From: Agrococcus sp. ARC_14
GTDB taxonomy: Bacteria; Actinomycetota; Actinomycetes; Actinomycetales; Microbacteriaceae
Assembly (NCBI RefSeq): GCF_022436485.1
Contig: NZ_JAKUDO010000001.1
Span: 1,984,001 to 2,048,000 of the forward strand
DNA: 64,000 nt
Direction of reading: 5' to 3'
Part shown: in pieces, positions 25,536 through 34,264 of the stretch
Layout of the letters: each line of letters begins with the position of its first letter
Numbering within the stretch: position 1 is the first letter of the stretch
Made by a program: the position numbers and the translations under genes
Notes under the pieces: model-generated
Told to the model about the DNA's origin: nothing
Seen by the model: only the letters and a program-made list of their open reading frames with translations
Database searches by the model: none

Positions 25536-25900
25536 CTTCGGGATCGCGACATCGACGGTGCCGACGCGCGTGTCGAGCGGGCGGTGCCGGTAGCCGTTGC
25601 GATGCGTCGTGCGGTCGGGGCTGGGCTGGCCCCATTCGGCGCCGACGACCGTGTCGGCGTCGGCGTTGATCATCGTCTGCAACAGCGAGCGCATCAGATC
25701 CGGCGATGCGTCGGTCAGGGCTTCTGCCAGCACGCCGGCAGGGTCGACAATATGAGGAGCGGTCATCGTGATGACTCCATTCGAGTGGGTTGTAGGAGAT
25801 TCCTCGAAGGATCACACGGTGACCGCGTCTACGTCATCGTGACGAGCCGCGCCACCGGCGTTACACCACTATGCGGGACTCAACTCAGATGGTCGGGCCA
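25536..25900 (-). mobile_element. IS256-family fragment (5' end and transposase N-terminus)
   Basis: Minus-strand sequence encodes MTAPHIVDPAGVLAEALTDA ... SPDLMRSLLQTMINADADTV through VDVAIPKP, almost identical to the start of the complete IS256-type transposase at 38480-39727, with three codons missing. The terminal inverted repeat (GGCGTTACACCACTATGCGG, then GACTC) is at its right side. Only the first ~75 codons remain; the left edge is the junction with the recombinase gene. The two IS256 copies are in opposite orientation and flank the hxl-uvrA region. Confidence 0.88.
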
Positions 25901-26285
25901 TCGGTGTGTCGTGAGCACGACGTTCGCTCCAACGGACTGACTTGTTCGAGGTGCGGTCGCTGTGTTCCAGGAGCGAAGATGGGATGCACGGCCCGTGTCG
26001 TTGGGCGCGGACGGCGGCGAGCGCTCTCCACATCATCGTGACTCGCTAAGGGATCGGCTTACGGGCCGTGAGTCACGGCAGCACCCACCTAAAGTTGAAA
26101 CCGCCACGGAGCATCCACAGCACCCCGCCACTTAACGGCGAAAGCCACAAACTACGACTCTTTTCGCGTCCACAACGCGTCTCAGAATTAATCGCGCGTC
26201 CGCAGGTTCTGCGACCCTTTCTGACACACCGGATCGTGCGTTACTCCATACCGTCTAGGCGCCGCGTTCCCCGGTGCACCGTCGT
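25901..26285. other. non-coding gap, partly A/T-richer
   Basis: No gene with convincing coding character is found. About 26060-26250 has visibly lower G+C than its neighbours (stretches such as AGAATTAATC and CACAAACTACGACTCTTTTC), suggesting foreign DNA or an element remnant. It may also contain the terminator of the regulator gene that ends at its right side. Confidence 0.5.
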
Positions 26286-27092
26286 TCAGGCAGGGTTGCC
26301 TCCACTGGCGGCGAGTGCGGCCAGTTCGCTGCGGCGAGACGCACCGAGGTGCCGCATGGCCTGCCGCACGTGGAACTTCACCGTGTTGGCACTGATCCCG
26401 AGATGATCGGCGACCTCAGGGTTCGTCATGCCTTGGGCGATCAGGACGACGACCTGCCGCTGCCGGGGGGTGAGATCCTCGAGAGCGGTCCCGGTCGCTG
26501 GCGCGGGCGGGTCTAGGGGGAAGACGATCTGCAGGTGCGATCCCCAGCCGGGCGTGGAGTCGAGGTCCCAGGTGCCGCCGGCGGACTCGACGTGCTCGGC
26601 GACGGGTCGTAGCGCGTCATCCTCGCGCCGCACCTGCCCGGGACCGTCGTCGTGCATATTGACCAGCAGGTTGGTGCCGTCGCAGGCCCACTCGATGCGC
26701 TCACGTGTGACGTCGCCGGCGTCGAGATGTACCAGCAGCGCGTTCCGGACCGCCGCCCGGGCGGCGCGCGCGGTCGGGGCCGGGACCGCGCGGCCCGTGG
26801 CGGGCGGTGGGATGAACTCAATCGCCATGTCGCCGAACCGGTTCAGCGGGGCCAGCTCGTCCTTCAGCTTCTCGAACGCACCGACCGCCGGCTCGAACGC
26901 CTCGGCCTGCTCCGCCTCGACCGTCTCGCGCAGCGCGATCATCGTTCGGGTCGCCAGCTGCTCGGCCTCGACACGGGCCACGCGGTCGGTCAGCCGGTCG
27001 GAGCGCAGGATCGCGAGCAGGGACCGGATCGCGACGGCGAACCGGTCCGGATCCCTTCCGGTCTCGGAACGGTCACTCTGGGGCGCCTCCAT
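26286..27092 (-). CDS. one-component regulator: histidine-kinase-like ATPase domain plus LuxR-type HTH
   Basis: 268 residues from ATG (an in-frame GTG lies ten codons upstream). The middle part resembles the N, G1 and G2 boxes of a GHKL ATPase (ARAAVRNALLVHLDAGDVTR, LLVNMHDDGPGQV, STPGWGSHLQIVFPLD). The C-terminus is a LuxR/GerE helix-turn-helix (LEDLTPRQRQVVVLIAQGMT, NPEVADHLGISANTVKFHVR). No transmembrane segment or receiver domain is seen. It is divergent from hxlB and so probably controls formaldehyde fixation. Confidence 0.75.
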   Translation of the reverse strand: MEAPQSDRSETGRDPDRFAVAIRSLLAILRSDRLTDRVARVEAEQLATRTMIALRETVEAEQAEAFEPAVGAFEKLKDELAPLNRFGDMAIEFIPPPATGRAVPAPTARAARAAVRNALLVHLDAGDVTRERIEWACDGTNLLVNMHDDGPGQVRREDDALRPVAEHVESAGGTWDLDSTPGWGSHLQIVFPLDPPAPATGTALEDLTPRQRQVVVLIAQGMTNPEVADHLGISANTVKFHVRQAMRHLGASRRSELAALAASGGNPA

Positions 27093-27175
27093 CCGCCCGA
27101 GCCTACCCGGACGGGTGGGCACCCTCCGCCTCCGGGTAGAGGTGCGGACCGCCCCGCGCTCCTACCGTGAAGGGC

Positions 27176-27772
27176 ATGAGCACCACAGTTCAAACCGCCC
27201 CCTGTGCGTCATCGAGCACCTCCACAGTTGTGCAGATCGCCGAGGAGATCAGCGGCGTTGCGGCTCGGATCCAGCACGACGAGACAGCCGCCCTGGAAGC
27301 TGCCGCGGACCGCATCCGCGGTGCCCGGCGCGTCTTCGTACACGGCGCCGGACGCTCCGGCATCGCGCTGCGGATGGTCGCGATGCGGTTGATGCACCTG
27401 GGCCTCGAGGCCCACGTGGTCGGTGAGGCGACCGCCCCCGCCCTCGGCGAGGGCGACCTGCTGATCGCCGCCAGCGGCTCCGGCACCACCGGCTCCGTGG
27501 TGCGCGTCGCCGAGGCAACACGCTCGGCCGGAGGTGAGGTCCTGGCGCTGACCACGGACGACGCCTCCCCGCTGGCCGCGCTCGCCACGACCACGGTCGT
27601 CGTCCCGGCGGCCGCCAAGTCCGACCGCAGCAGCCGCGTCACCGCCCAGTACGCCGGCTCGCTGTTCGAGCAGAGCGTGCTGGTCGTCGGCGACGCACTC
27701 TTCGCCGTCTTGTGGCACCGCTCGGGGCAGGACCGCGACCAGCTCAAGGCCCGCCACGCGAACCTCGAGTGA
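27176..27772 (+). CDS. hxlB: 6-phospho-3-hexuloisomerase
   Basis: 198 residues of the SIS-domain PHI family. RVFVHGAGRSGIALRMVAMR LMHLG, HVVGEATAPALGEGDLLIAA SGSGTTGSVV and the C-terminal FEQSVLVVGDALFAVL are typical. It converts 3-hexulose-6-phosphate to fructose-6-phosphate, completing formaldehyde fixation in the ribulose-monophosphate route. hxlA follows after 43 bases. The ATG is preferred over a GTG three codons earlier; a normally spaced ribosome site is not obvious. Confidence 0.92.
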   Translation: MSTTVQTAPCASSSTSTVVQIAEEISGVAARIQHDETAALEAAADRIRGARRVFVHGAGRSGIALRMVAMRLMHLGLEAHVVGEATAPALGEGDLLIAASGSGTTGSVVRVAEATRSAGGEVLALTTDDASPLAALATTTVVVPAAAKSDRSSRVTAQYAGSLFEQSVLVVGDALFAVLWHRSGQDRDQLKARHANLE

Positions 27773-27815
27773 TGCTCCACCGCCGACTTCTCACACTCCA
27801 CCGAAAGGAATCCCC

Positions 27816-28442
27816 ATGAAGATCCAGTTCGCCATCGACACCACCACTACCCAGAAGGCGCTGGAGCTTGCGGCCGCCGCAGCCCCCAGCGTCGACATCC
27901 TGGAGCTGGGCACCCCCCTGATCAAGTCCGAGGGTACCGCCGCGATCACCGCGCTGAAGAACGCGCACCCGGACAAGCAGATCTTCGCCGACCTGAAGAT
28001 CATGGACACCGGCGACCTCGAGGCCAACCTCGCGTTCGAGGCCGGCGCCGACCTGGTCACCGTCCTCGGAGTCGCCGACAACAGCACCATCAAGGGCGCC
28101 GTCGGCGCCGGGCGCGCCCACGGCAAGAGCGTCGTGGTCGACCTCATCGGCGTCAAGGACAAGGTGACCCGCGCCCGCGAGGTCACCGAGCTGGGCGCGA
28201 CCTTCGTCGAGATCCACGCCGGGCTGGACGAACAGGCCCAGGACGGGTACTCCCTGGACACCCTGCTGACCGCGGGCAAGGAGGCCGGCGTCCCGTTCTC
28301 GGTCGCCGGAGGCGTCTCACCCAGCACGATCGGCGCCGTCCAGTCCGCCGGTGCCCAGGTCGCCGTCGTCGGCAGCGCAATCTACTCCGCCGAGGACCCG
28401 GCGTCCGCCGCCGCAGCCGTGCGCCAGGCAGTCACCGCCTGA
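27816..28442 (+). CDS. hxlA: 3-hexulose-6-phosphate synthase
   Basis: 208 residues with GAAAGGAAT as ribosome site. The orotidine-decarboxylase-like barrel motifs are MKIQFAIDTTTTQKALELAA, IFADLKIMDTGDLEANLAFE AGAD, VVDLIGVKD and FSVAGGVSPSTIGAVQ. The DxKxxD site (DLKIMD) is intact. It joins formaldehyde to ribulose-5-phosphate. Together with hxlB it gives formaldehyde detoxification or assimilation. No methanol dehydrogenase is seen nearby. Confidence 0.94.
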   Translation: MKIQFAIDTTTTQKALELAAAAAPSVDILELGTPLIKSEGTAAITALKNAHPDKQIFADLKIMDTGDLEANLAFEAGADLVTVLGVADNSTIKGAVGAGRAHGKSVVVDLIGVKDKVTRAREVTELGATFVEIHAGLDEQAQDGYSLDTLLTAGKEAGVPFSVAGGVSPSTIGAVQSAGAQVAVVGSAIYSAEDPASAAAAVRQAVTA

Positions 28443-28540
28443 GGAAGCCTCCGACCCGCTGACCTGTGGGTCGAGCTCCCGCCTGAAGGACGACTCTGCG
28501 AGGTTCGTGGTGATCTTGCCGGTCGCGTCGTGACGCATGA

Positions 28541-28602
28541 GGGCTCGTGGCCCGGCTGAGACTTGCGTCCTAAGACATTCAGAATCAGAGGGCCACGAGC
28601 CC
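28541..28602. repeat. 13-bp perfect inverted repeat downstream of hxlA
   Basis: GGGCTCGTGGCCC and GGGCCACGAGCCC are separated by 36 bases. It may be the hxlA terminator or a pair of IS-end-like arms. A short minus-strand frame (MRHDATGKITTNLAESSFRR) starts just left of it but is not recognised. Confidence 0.55.
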
Positions 28603-28717
28603 AGTGCGGAGCCAAGGTGCTGCCCACGAAAACTCGTGTCGACACCCCCCCCCGGGACAGACCACCGCAACGAAAGGCAACGTCGGGACGACCTGGAGCA
28701 TCCTGCACGCTCGCCTT

Positions 28718-28807
28718 GTCTCCACGACGGCGGGGCTCCTTCGATTTCGGATGGCTGGTCCTCCCAGACCACCGTCGTCGAAGGAGCCCCGCCGTCCTGG
28801 TGGAGAC
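28718..28807. repeat. ~27-bp inverted repeat with 33-base centre
   Basis: The arm GTCTCCACGACGGCGGGGCT CCTTCGA is repeated inverted at 28778-28807, differing by a short insertion. The 33-base centre is non-coding. The structure resembles a MITE or two IS ends brought together; as RNA it would be a strong hairpin. The remaining ~420 bases between hxlA and the next remnant contain no gene that I can support. Confidence 0.6.
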
Positions 28808-28860
28808 ACACGGATGGGGAATCTCAGCGAGCAGGTCCGCGGACGTGTACCTGAGCGCCG

Positions 28861-29127
28861 TCAACGTCGGCGCTGCCCCCTCCTTTCGTCGAGGGCGCCG
28901 GCCGCCGGTCCGAGGGCCGGCGGGCGACGCCCACCACGGATGTCACGGAAGGCTTGGCCGCCAGGGCGGGCAGCAAGGGCCGTGCCGGCGTTGGCCGGGA
29001 TGGTGGGGTCGAGGACGACCTTGATCGCGCCGTCCTGCGTCTTCTGGAAGGCCTCGTACGCCCCGGGCCCGTCCTCCAGCGAGAGCCGGTGGGTGCGCAG
29101 GTCCAGCACGCCGAGTGGGTAGCCGGG
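28861..29127 (-). pseudogene. zinc alcohol/formaldehyde dehydrogenase, C-terminal fragment
   Basis: LDLRTHRLSLEDGPGAYEAF QKTQDGAIKVVLDPT matches the end of zinc-dependent formaldehyde/alcohol dehydrogenases. The N-terminal 90% (zinc ligands, Rossmann domain) is missing; at about 29130 the sequence joins the broken ltrA. The frame then extends into unrelated arginine-rich residues to a stop. Its presence beside hxlA suggests that the formaldehyde module was once larger. Confidence 0.65.
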
Positions 29128-29135
29128 TCCGCTCT

Positions 29136-29913
29136 AGCCCGTGGGTGGACACAAGTCGTGCCTGGGCAGCGTCGGTGAGGCCGAAGTAGGACCACCAGAG
29201 CTGGCCGGCGATGAGCACCGCCAGGATGACCGCTGTAAGTACGCCCGGTTGACTCAGGCCTCGGGGTTGGCGCCGGTCCCGACCTGGACGATGGTCTCGC
29301 CAAGGGCGATGATGATGATCAGCCCGTGCCGGTCGACGAAGTAGCGGGGCAGCACGCGAAGTCCCCCGACTCCGACAACCAGCGGGCCGCCGAGGTCGAT
29401 CAGCGCGGCGAGGATCCACACCAGCTCCCGGTACGGCGCATCGAGGAACGCCGCGAGCAGGACGAGGCAGGGTCCGGCCAACAGGCTGGGCATCAGATGG
29501 ATGGCCGCTGATCGCTGCTCGCGGCTGTGCCAGGTCTCGAGTGCCAGGAGCACCAGGTGCACGAGCCGCACACACAGGAAGGCCACCGCGAAGACCAGAG
29601 CCCGATCGCCGAAAGCATCTGGTAGCGCGATGCCGGCGACCAGCATCGCTGCCATGGCGGCAATAGTCAGGACCCGCGCCGCCACTCCGGCATCGCCGGT
29701 GCTGTTGGTCAGCCAGGCGTAGCAGACCCAGGTCCACCACACTGCTGTCAACGCCAACGCGCCTCGTCCGAGTCCCAGCCACGAACTCTCGGCAAGCATC
29801 AGTTGGGTGACCTGGGACATCGGGAACACGAAGACCAGGTCGAAGAACAGCTCCAGGGCGTCTGTGGTCCGGTCGTCCTTCTCGGTGCCCGGCTCGGCGC
29901 TATTCACATCCAT
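29136..29913 (-). pseudogene. ltrA-family membrane protein, frameshifted and truncated
   Basis: From ATG the frame gives 219 residues: RTTDALELFFDLVFVFPMSQ VTQLM is the LtrA signature, then multiple helices up to FVDRHGLIIIIALGETIVQV GTGANPEA and a stop. A second frame carries on with SQPGVLTAVILAVLIAGQLW WSYFGLTDAAQARLVSTHG, the expected next helix, so a frameshift lies near 29260. About half of the usual ~390 residues are gone where the sequence meets the dehydrogenase fragment. Confidence 0.75.
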
Positions 29914-30142
29914 CGATGCCCTTCTGACGGGATCGGGACGGCGCAGGAGCAGCGTCGTTGCCCTCAGTCGATCACCGGGGTCCTCCGACCGCAAGGCACG
30001 GGCGCAGCCCAGGAGTCAGCGCATCTCGGCCAGTGACCCTCGCAGTCTTGCCCACCGACCCTTTCTCGACTCGGTCAAGAGCTGCGGCGTAGCGCGTCGC
30101 CGTACGCGTACATTCCCTCGGCGCCCTCGATGGCGAACGTTG

Positions 30143-30319
30143 TCAGTCGAGCAGCGGACCCGCCCAGCGCCAGTCGTCCTGCGGCCCGAGGTACTCGACC
30201 CGCTGCACGTCCTCGTCGTGGTCGCCGTCCCTCGCCCAGGCGAGCGCGGCCGCGTGGTCCTCGAAGTCACCCTCCTCGACGACGTCACCCATGGCGTCCA
30301 GGAACCGGTAGGAGGTCAT
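30143..30319 (-). CDS. small hypothetical protein (58 residues)
   Basis: MTSYRFLDAMGDVVEEGDFE DHAAALAWARDGDHDEDVQR VEYLGPQDDWRWAGPLLD starts at an ATG preceded by GGAG-like sequence and is acidic with two conserved-looking tryptophans near the end. The pattern F/L-D-x-x-G then a helix then a strand resembles small actinobacterial hypothetical proteins. It is divergent from the UvrA-like gene with a 44-base gap. No function is proposed. Confidence 0.6.
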   Translation of the reverse strand: MTSYRFLDAMGDVVEEGDFEDHAAALAWARDGDHDEDVQRVEYLGPQDDWRWAGPLLD

Positions 30320-30363
30320 GTCCCGGGATTCTCCTCCACGCGCGCAGCGTGTCAAGATGGATC

Positions 30364-32814
30364 GTGACCTACGACCCGAGCGACACCTTCGTGCACGTGC
30401 GGGGCGCCAGCGAGCACAACCTGCGCGACGTCGACGTCGACATCCCCCGCGACGCCATGGTCGCCTTCACCGGGGTCTCCGGATCCGGCAAGTCGTCGCT
30501 TGCTTTCGGCACGCTGTACTCCGAGGCGCAGCGCCGCTACTTCGAGTCGGTTGCGCCGTACGCCCGTCGGCTGCTGCAACAGGTCGGTGCGCCGCACGTG
30601 CAGGAGATCACCGGACTCCCGCCGGCCGTGGCCCTCCAGCAGCGGCGTGGTGCGCCCAGCTCGCGGTCGACGGTCGGCACGATCACGACGCTGTCGAACC
30701 TGCTCCGGATGCTCTACTCACGAGCGGGGAGCTACCCGTCGGGTGCCGCGCACCTGGCCGCCGAAGCCTTCTCGCCGAACACCGCCGCCGGTGCCTGCCT
30801 GCGCTGCCACGGGCTGGGCGTCGTGCACGACGTGGCCGAGGACCTCCTCGTCCCGGACCCGTCGCTGAGCATCCGCGACGGCGCGATCGCGGCCTGGCCC
30901 GGTGCCTGGCAGGGTGCCAACCTCCGCAGCATCGTGAGTGGTCTCGACATCGACATCGAGAAGCCCTGGAGCAGGCTGAGGAAGCAGGACCGGGACTGGC
31001 TGCTCTTCACCGACGAGCAGCCATCGGTGCTGATCAAACCCCAACGGGACCGCATCGACCACGGCTACTACGGGAAGTTCTGGAGCGCCCGCAAGCACGT
31101 CATGCACGTGCTCTCCGACTCCACGAGCGAGCGGATGCGCGAACGGGCGCTGCGGTTCGTGCGCAGCGTGGCCTGTCCTGAGTGTCACGGCAGCGGGCTG
31201 CGGCCGGAGGCGCTCGCGGTCACCGTTGCCGGGTGCTCCATCGCCGAGGTCAACGCGATGTCGTTCGCCGACGTGGTCGCTGTCCTGCGGCCCGTCGCCG
31301 AGCTGCCCGAGGAGACCAACGAGGTGGCGGTACGGATCTGCGCCGACCTGGTCGCGCGCGTCGAGGTGCTGCTCGACCTCGGCCTGGGCTACCTCAGCCT
31401 CGGGCGCTCCTCGACGACCCTGTCGCCCGGCGAGGCCCAGCGCCTGCGCATCGCGACCCAGCTGCGGTCCGGCCTGTTCGGGGTCGTCTACGTGCTGGAC
31501 GAGCCCTCGGCCGGCCTGCACCCGGCCGATGCCGAGCCCCTGCTCGACGTGCTGGCCCGGCTCAAGGCGTCGGGCAACTCACTCTTCGTGGTCGAGCACG
31601 ACATGGACGTCGTACGCCGCGCGGACTGGGTCATCGACATCGGGCCGGGCGCCGGGGAGGGCGGTGGTCGGGTGCTCTACAGCGGCCCGGTGGCCGGCCT
31701 GGAGGACGTCGAGGAGTCCGCCACGAGCAAGTACCTGTTCGGGCGCGCCGAGCCCCTCGACCACACCCCGCGGTCCCCGCACGGCCACCTGCACCTGCGC
31801 GGCGTCTCCCGCCACAACCTCACCGACGTCTCGGTCGACATCCCGCTCCGCGTGCTGACGGCGGTCACCGGCGTCTCCGGGTCGGGGAAGTCGACGCTGG
31901 TCACGCAGGTGCTCGCCGAGCTCGTGCGCTGCCATCTGGGCCTGGCGCCCGAGGACCCCGACCAGGCCGACCTCGAGGTCGACGTGGAGGACGCGTCGGG
32001 ACTCGAGTCGTTCGACCGTCTCGTCCTGGTCGACCAGCGCCCCATCGGGCGTACGCCGCGGTCCAACCTGGCGACGTACACGGGGATGTTCGACGCGGTG
32101 CGCAAGCTGTATGCAGCGACGGACGAGGCGAAGGCCCGCGGCTATGGCGCCGGTCGGTTCTCCTTCAACGTCGCCGAGGGCCGGTGCGAGACCTGTCAGG
32201 GCGAGGGCTTCGTTGCTGTCGAGCTGTTGTTCCTGCCAGGCACCTACGCGGCGTGCCCGACCTGTCATGGCTCCCGTTACAACGCCGAGACGCTGGAGGT
32301 GACCTACGAGGGCAGGACCATCGCCGACGTGCTGGCGATGACGGTCGACGACGCGGCGAGGTTCCTTGCGGACGTCCCCGCGGCCTCCCGGAGCCTCGAG
32401 ACGCTGCGCGAGGTGGGGCTGGGGTACTTGCGGCTGGGCCAACCCGCGACGGAGCTCAGCGGCGGTGAGGCGCAGCGCATCAAGCTGGCCACCGAGCTGC
32501 AGCGCGCTCGCCGCGGCCACGCGCTGTACCTGCTCGACGAACCGACGGCGGGCCTCCACCCTGCCGACATCGCCCTGCTGCTGCGACAGCTGCACCTGCT
32601 CGTCGAGGCCGGCAACACCGTCGTCCTCGTCGAGCACGACCTCGACACGATCGCCACCGCAGACTGGGTCATCGACCTCGGCCCCGGCGGCGGCGACGCG
32701 GGTGGAAGGGTGGTCGCTACCGGCACCCCGACCGACGTCGCCTCGGCCGAGGGCAGTGCCACGGCGCCGTACCTTGCGCGCCGGCTGACTCATCGACCAC
32801 GAGCAGACTCATGA
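30364..32814 (+). CDS. UvrA2-type excision-repair ATPase
   Basis: 816 residues from GTG (a second GTG lies six codons upstream). Two ABC modules: Walker A FTGVSGSGKSSLAFGTLYSE AQRRYFES in the first, VTGVSGSGKSTLVTQVL in the second; signatures LSPGEAQRLRIA and LSGGEAQRIKLA. Zinc-finger Cys pairs (CLRCHG/CPECHG and CETCQGEG/CPTCHG) are present. It is clearly shorter than housekeeping UvrA (~950), as in class II UvrA/DrrC-like proteins linked to drug tolerance. No uvrB or uvrC is adjacent. Confidence 0.9.
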   Translation: MTYDPSDTFVHVRGASEHNLRDVDVDIPRDAMVAFTGVSGSGKSSLAFGTLYSEAQRRYFESVAPYARRLLQQVGAPHVQEITGLPPAVALQQRRGAPSSRSTVGTITTLSNLLRMLYSRAGSYPSGAAHLAAEAFSPNTAAGACLRCHGLGVVHDVAEDLLVPDPSLSIRDGAIAAWPGAWQGANLRSIVSGLDIDIEKPWSRLRKQDRDWLLFTDEQPSVLIKPQRDRIDHGYYGKFWSARKHVMHVLSDSTSERMRERALRFVRSVACPECHGSGLRPEALAVTVAGCSIAEVNAMSFADVVAVLRPVAELPEETNEVAVRICADLVARVEVLLDLGLGYLSLGRSSTTLSPGEAQRLRIATQLRSGLFGVVYVLDEPSAGLHPADAEPLLDVLARLKASGNSLFVVEHDMDVVRRADWVIDIGPGAGEGGGRVLYSGPVAGLEDVEESATSKYLFGRAEPLDHTPRSPHGHLHLRGVSRHNLTDVSVDIPLRVLTAVTGVSGSGKSTLVTQVLAELVRCHLGLAPEDPDQADLEVDVEDASGLESFDRLVLVDQRPIGRTPRSNLATYTGMFDAVRKLYAATDEAKARGYGAGRFSFNVAEGRCETCQGEGFVAVELLFLPGTYAACPTCHGSRYNAETLEVTYEGRTIADVLAMTVDDAARFLADVPAASRSLETLREVGLGYLRLGQPATELSGGEAQRIKLATELQRARRGHALYLLDEPTAGLHPADIALLLRQLHLLVEAGNTVVLVEHDLDTIATADWVIDLGPGGGDAGGRVVATGTPTDVASAEGSATAPYLARRLTHRPRADS

Positions 32815-32840
32815 GTTGCCCTGTGTCAACCCCTGTAGCG

Positions 32841-32932
32841 TCAGGCGGCCTTGGGGGTGTGTTCGTTGAGGATGCGTTGGAGGGCGTTGTGGCGGTCGGG
32901 GTCGTAGGCGAGGTGGTCTTGCCAGCAGCGCC
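32841..32932 (-). pseudogene. DDE transposase, C-terminal piece displaced by an IS3 insertion
   Basis: Minus-strand frame RCWQDHLAYDPDRHNALQRI LNEHTPKAA and a stop. It ends exactly at the IS3 left end; the preceding part of the same protein (... LTRRIVDIQTRLIHLAAAKTG) is found on the other side of that IS at 34265-34632, so the two are halves of one interrupted gene. Confidence 0.65.
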
Positions 32933-32975
32933 TGAATCGCCCCGGTTCTGGTGGAGGGTCTGATTCCCCGAGAGG

Positions 32976-33311
32976 ATGATGGCCATGCCAGCACCGAAGA
33001 AGTACCCGCAGGAGTTGCGGGAGCGGGCCATGCGGCTCGTGCAGGAGGCGCGCAAGGAGGATCCGGAGCTGTCGCTGAACGCGGCGGTGGTGCGGATCGG
33101 ACAGCGCACGGGCGTGAACCCCGACACGCTCCGCGGTTGGATGAAGCAGGCCGCGATCGATTCGGGCGAGCGCCCCGGCGTGACCGCCACGGATGCGAAG
33201 CGCATCAAGGATCTTGAGGCTGAGGTGCGCGAGCTCAAGCGTGCGAACGAGATCCTGTTGGCGGCCTCGAGTTTCTTCGCGCGGGAGCTCGACCCGCGTT
33301 TGCCCTGGTAG
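32976..33311 (+). CDS. IS3-family OrfA
   Basis: 111 residues: an N-terminal helix-turn-helix (YPQELRERAMRLVQEARKED ... VVRIGQRTGVNPDTLRGWMK) followed by a leucine-zipper-like coil (IKDLEAEVRELKRANEILLA ASSFFARELDP). It binds the IS ends and regulates transposition. It stops nine bases before the GTG of orfB. I see no A-rich slippery heptamer at the junction, so the fusion OrfAB signal is uncertain. Confidence 0.93.
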   Translation: MMAMPAPKKYPQELRERAMRLVQEARKEDPELSLNAAVVRIGQRTGVNPDTLRGWMKQAAIDSGERPGVTATDAKRIKDLEAEVRELKRANEILLAASSFFARELDPRLPW

Positions 33312-33319
33312 TCGCGTTC

Positions 33320-34249
33320 GTGGACGACCACCGAGACCGGTTCGGCGTCGCGCCGATCTGCCGCGTGCTCACCGAGCACGGCGTGCCGATCGCGCCGTCC
33401 GGCAACTACGCCTTCAAACAGCGACCGCCCTCGCAGCGGGCGCTGCGCGATGCGGAACTGCTGGTCGCGATCGAGCGGGTCTTCTGGGATCGCACGCTCG
33501 GCCGCGGCATCTCCGGCGCCAGGAAGATCTGGCGCCTGTTGGTCCGCGAGGGCCACGTCGTCGCGCGCTGCACGGTCGAGCGGCTCATGCGGCAGGCGGG
33601 CCTGCAGGGCGTGCGACGCGGTAAGCGGTTCGTCACCACCCGCCCCGACGAGGCGGCCGTGCGGCCGCCGGATCACGTGCAGCGCGTCTTCCACGCCGAG
33701 CGGCCGAACGCGCTCTGGGTGGTGGACTTCACGTACGTGCCGACCTGGTGCGGCATGGCGTTCACCGCGTTCGTCACCGACGTGTTCTCCCGCCGCATCG
33801 TCGGCTGGCGGACGATGGGCCGCATGCCCACCGAACTGCCGCTGGACGCGCTGGAGATGGCGCTCTGGGTGCGCGACCGCGCCGGCGAAGTCGTCGAGGG
33901 CGTCGTGCAGCACTCGGACGCCGGGTCGCAATACACAGCGATTCGCTACGCCGAGCGGCTCGCCGATGCCGGTGCGATCGCCTCGATCGGCACGGTAGGC
34001 GACTCGTACGATAACGCCCTGGCCGAGTCGGTCGTAGGGCTCTACAAGACCGAGTGCGTGAAGCTCGACGGCCCGTTCCGGACCGTCGACGAGCTCGAGC
34101 TCGCGACGCTCTCCTGGGTCCACTGGTTCAACGAGAACCGGCTCCACTCATCGATCGGATACCTCACGCCGATCGAGATGGAGAACGCGTACTACCGTGA
34201 GATCAACTACCAGCGTCAGCCGATGCTGGGAGAACTCGCCCTCCACTGA
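33320..34249 (+). CDS. IS3-family OrfB transposase (rve/DDE)
   Basis: 309 residues, intact. HTH_21-like N-terminus (FGVAPICRVLTEHGVPIAPS, RKIWRLLVREGHVVARCTVE RLMRQAGLQGVRRG), then the integrase core with DDE residues in LWVVDFTYVPTW, VVQHSDAGSQYT and DNALAESVVGLYKTE. It ends NYQRQPMLGELALH. A GTG is used as start; the expected OrfAB frameshift product would begin in orfA. Confidence 0.93.
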   Translation: MDDHRDRFGVAPICRVLTEHGVPIAPSGNYAFKQRPPSQRALRDAELLVAIERVFWDRTLGRGISGARKIWRLLVREGHVVARCTVERLMRQAGLQGVRRGKRFVTTRPDEAAVRPPDHVQRVFHAERPNALWVVDFTYVPTWCGMAFTAFVTDVFSRRIVGWRTMGRMPTELPLDALEMALWVRDRAGEVVEGVVQHSDAGSQYTAIRYAERLADAGAIASIGTVGDSYDNALAESVVGLYKTECVKLDGPFRTVDELELATLSWVHWFNENRLHSSIGYLTPIEMENAYYREINYQRQPMLGELALH

Positions 34250-34264
34250 ACCCGGGGCGATTCA

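Larger units (their letters stand above)
32933..34264 (+). mobile_element. complete IS3-family insertion sequence (1332 bp)
   Basis: The ends are inverted repeats: TGAATCGCCCCGGTTC at the left and GAACCCGGGGCGATTCA at the right (one base longer). Between them are orfA and orfB in the usual order. The left flank ends ...GCC and the right flank begins CCG, so a target duplication is not obvious beyond two bases. It sits within another transposase gene read the opposite way. Confidence 0.92.

Noticed and set aside
28720..28807. Interpreting the ~27-base inverted repeat as a riboswitch or tRNA
   Set aside because: No conserved aptamer or tRNA features (CCA end, T-loop) are visible; a mobile-element or terminator origin is simpler.
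32717..34147. A 476-codon minus-strand frame over the IS3 element
   Set aside because: It is antisense to intact IS3 OrfA/OrfB and begins inside the end of the UvrA-like gene.
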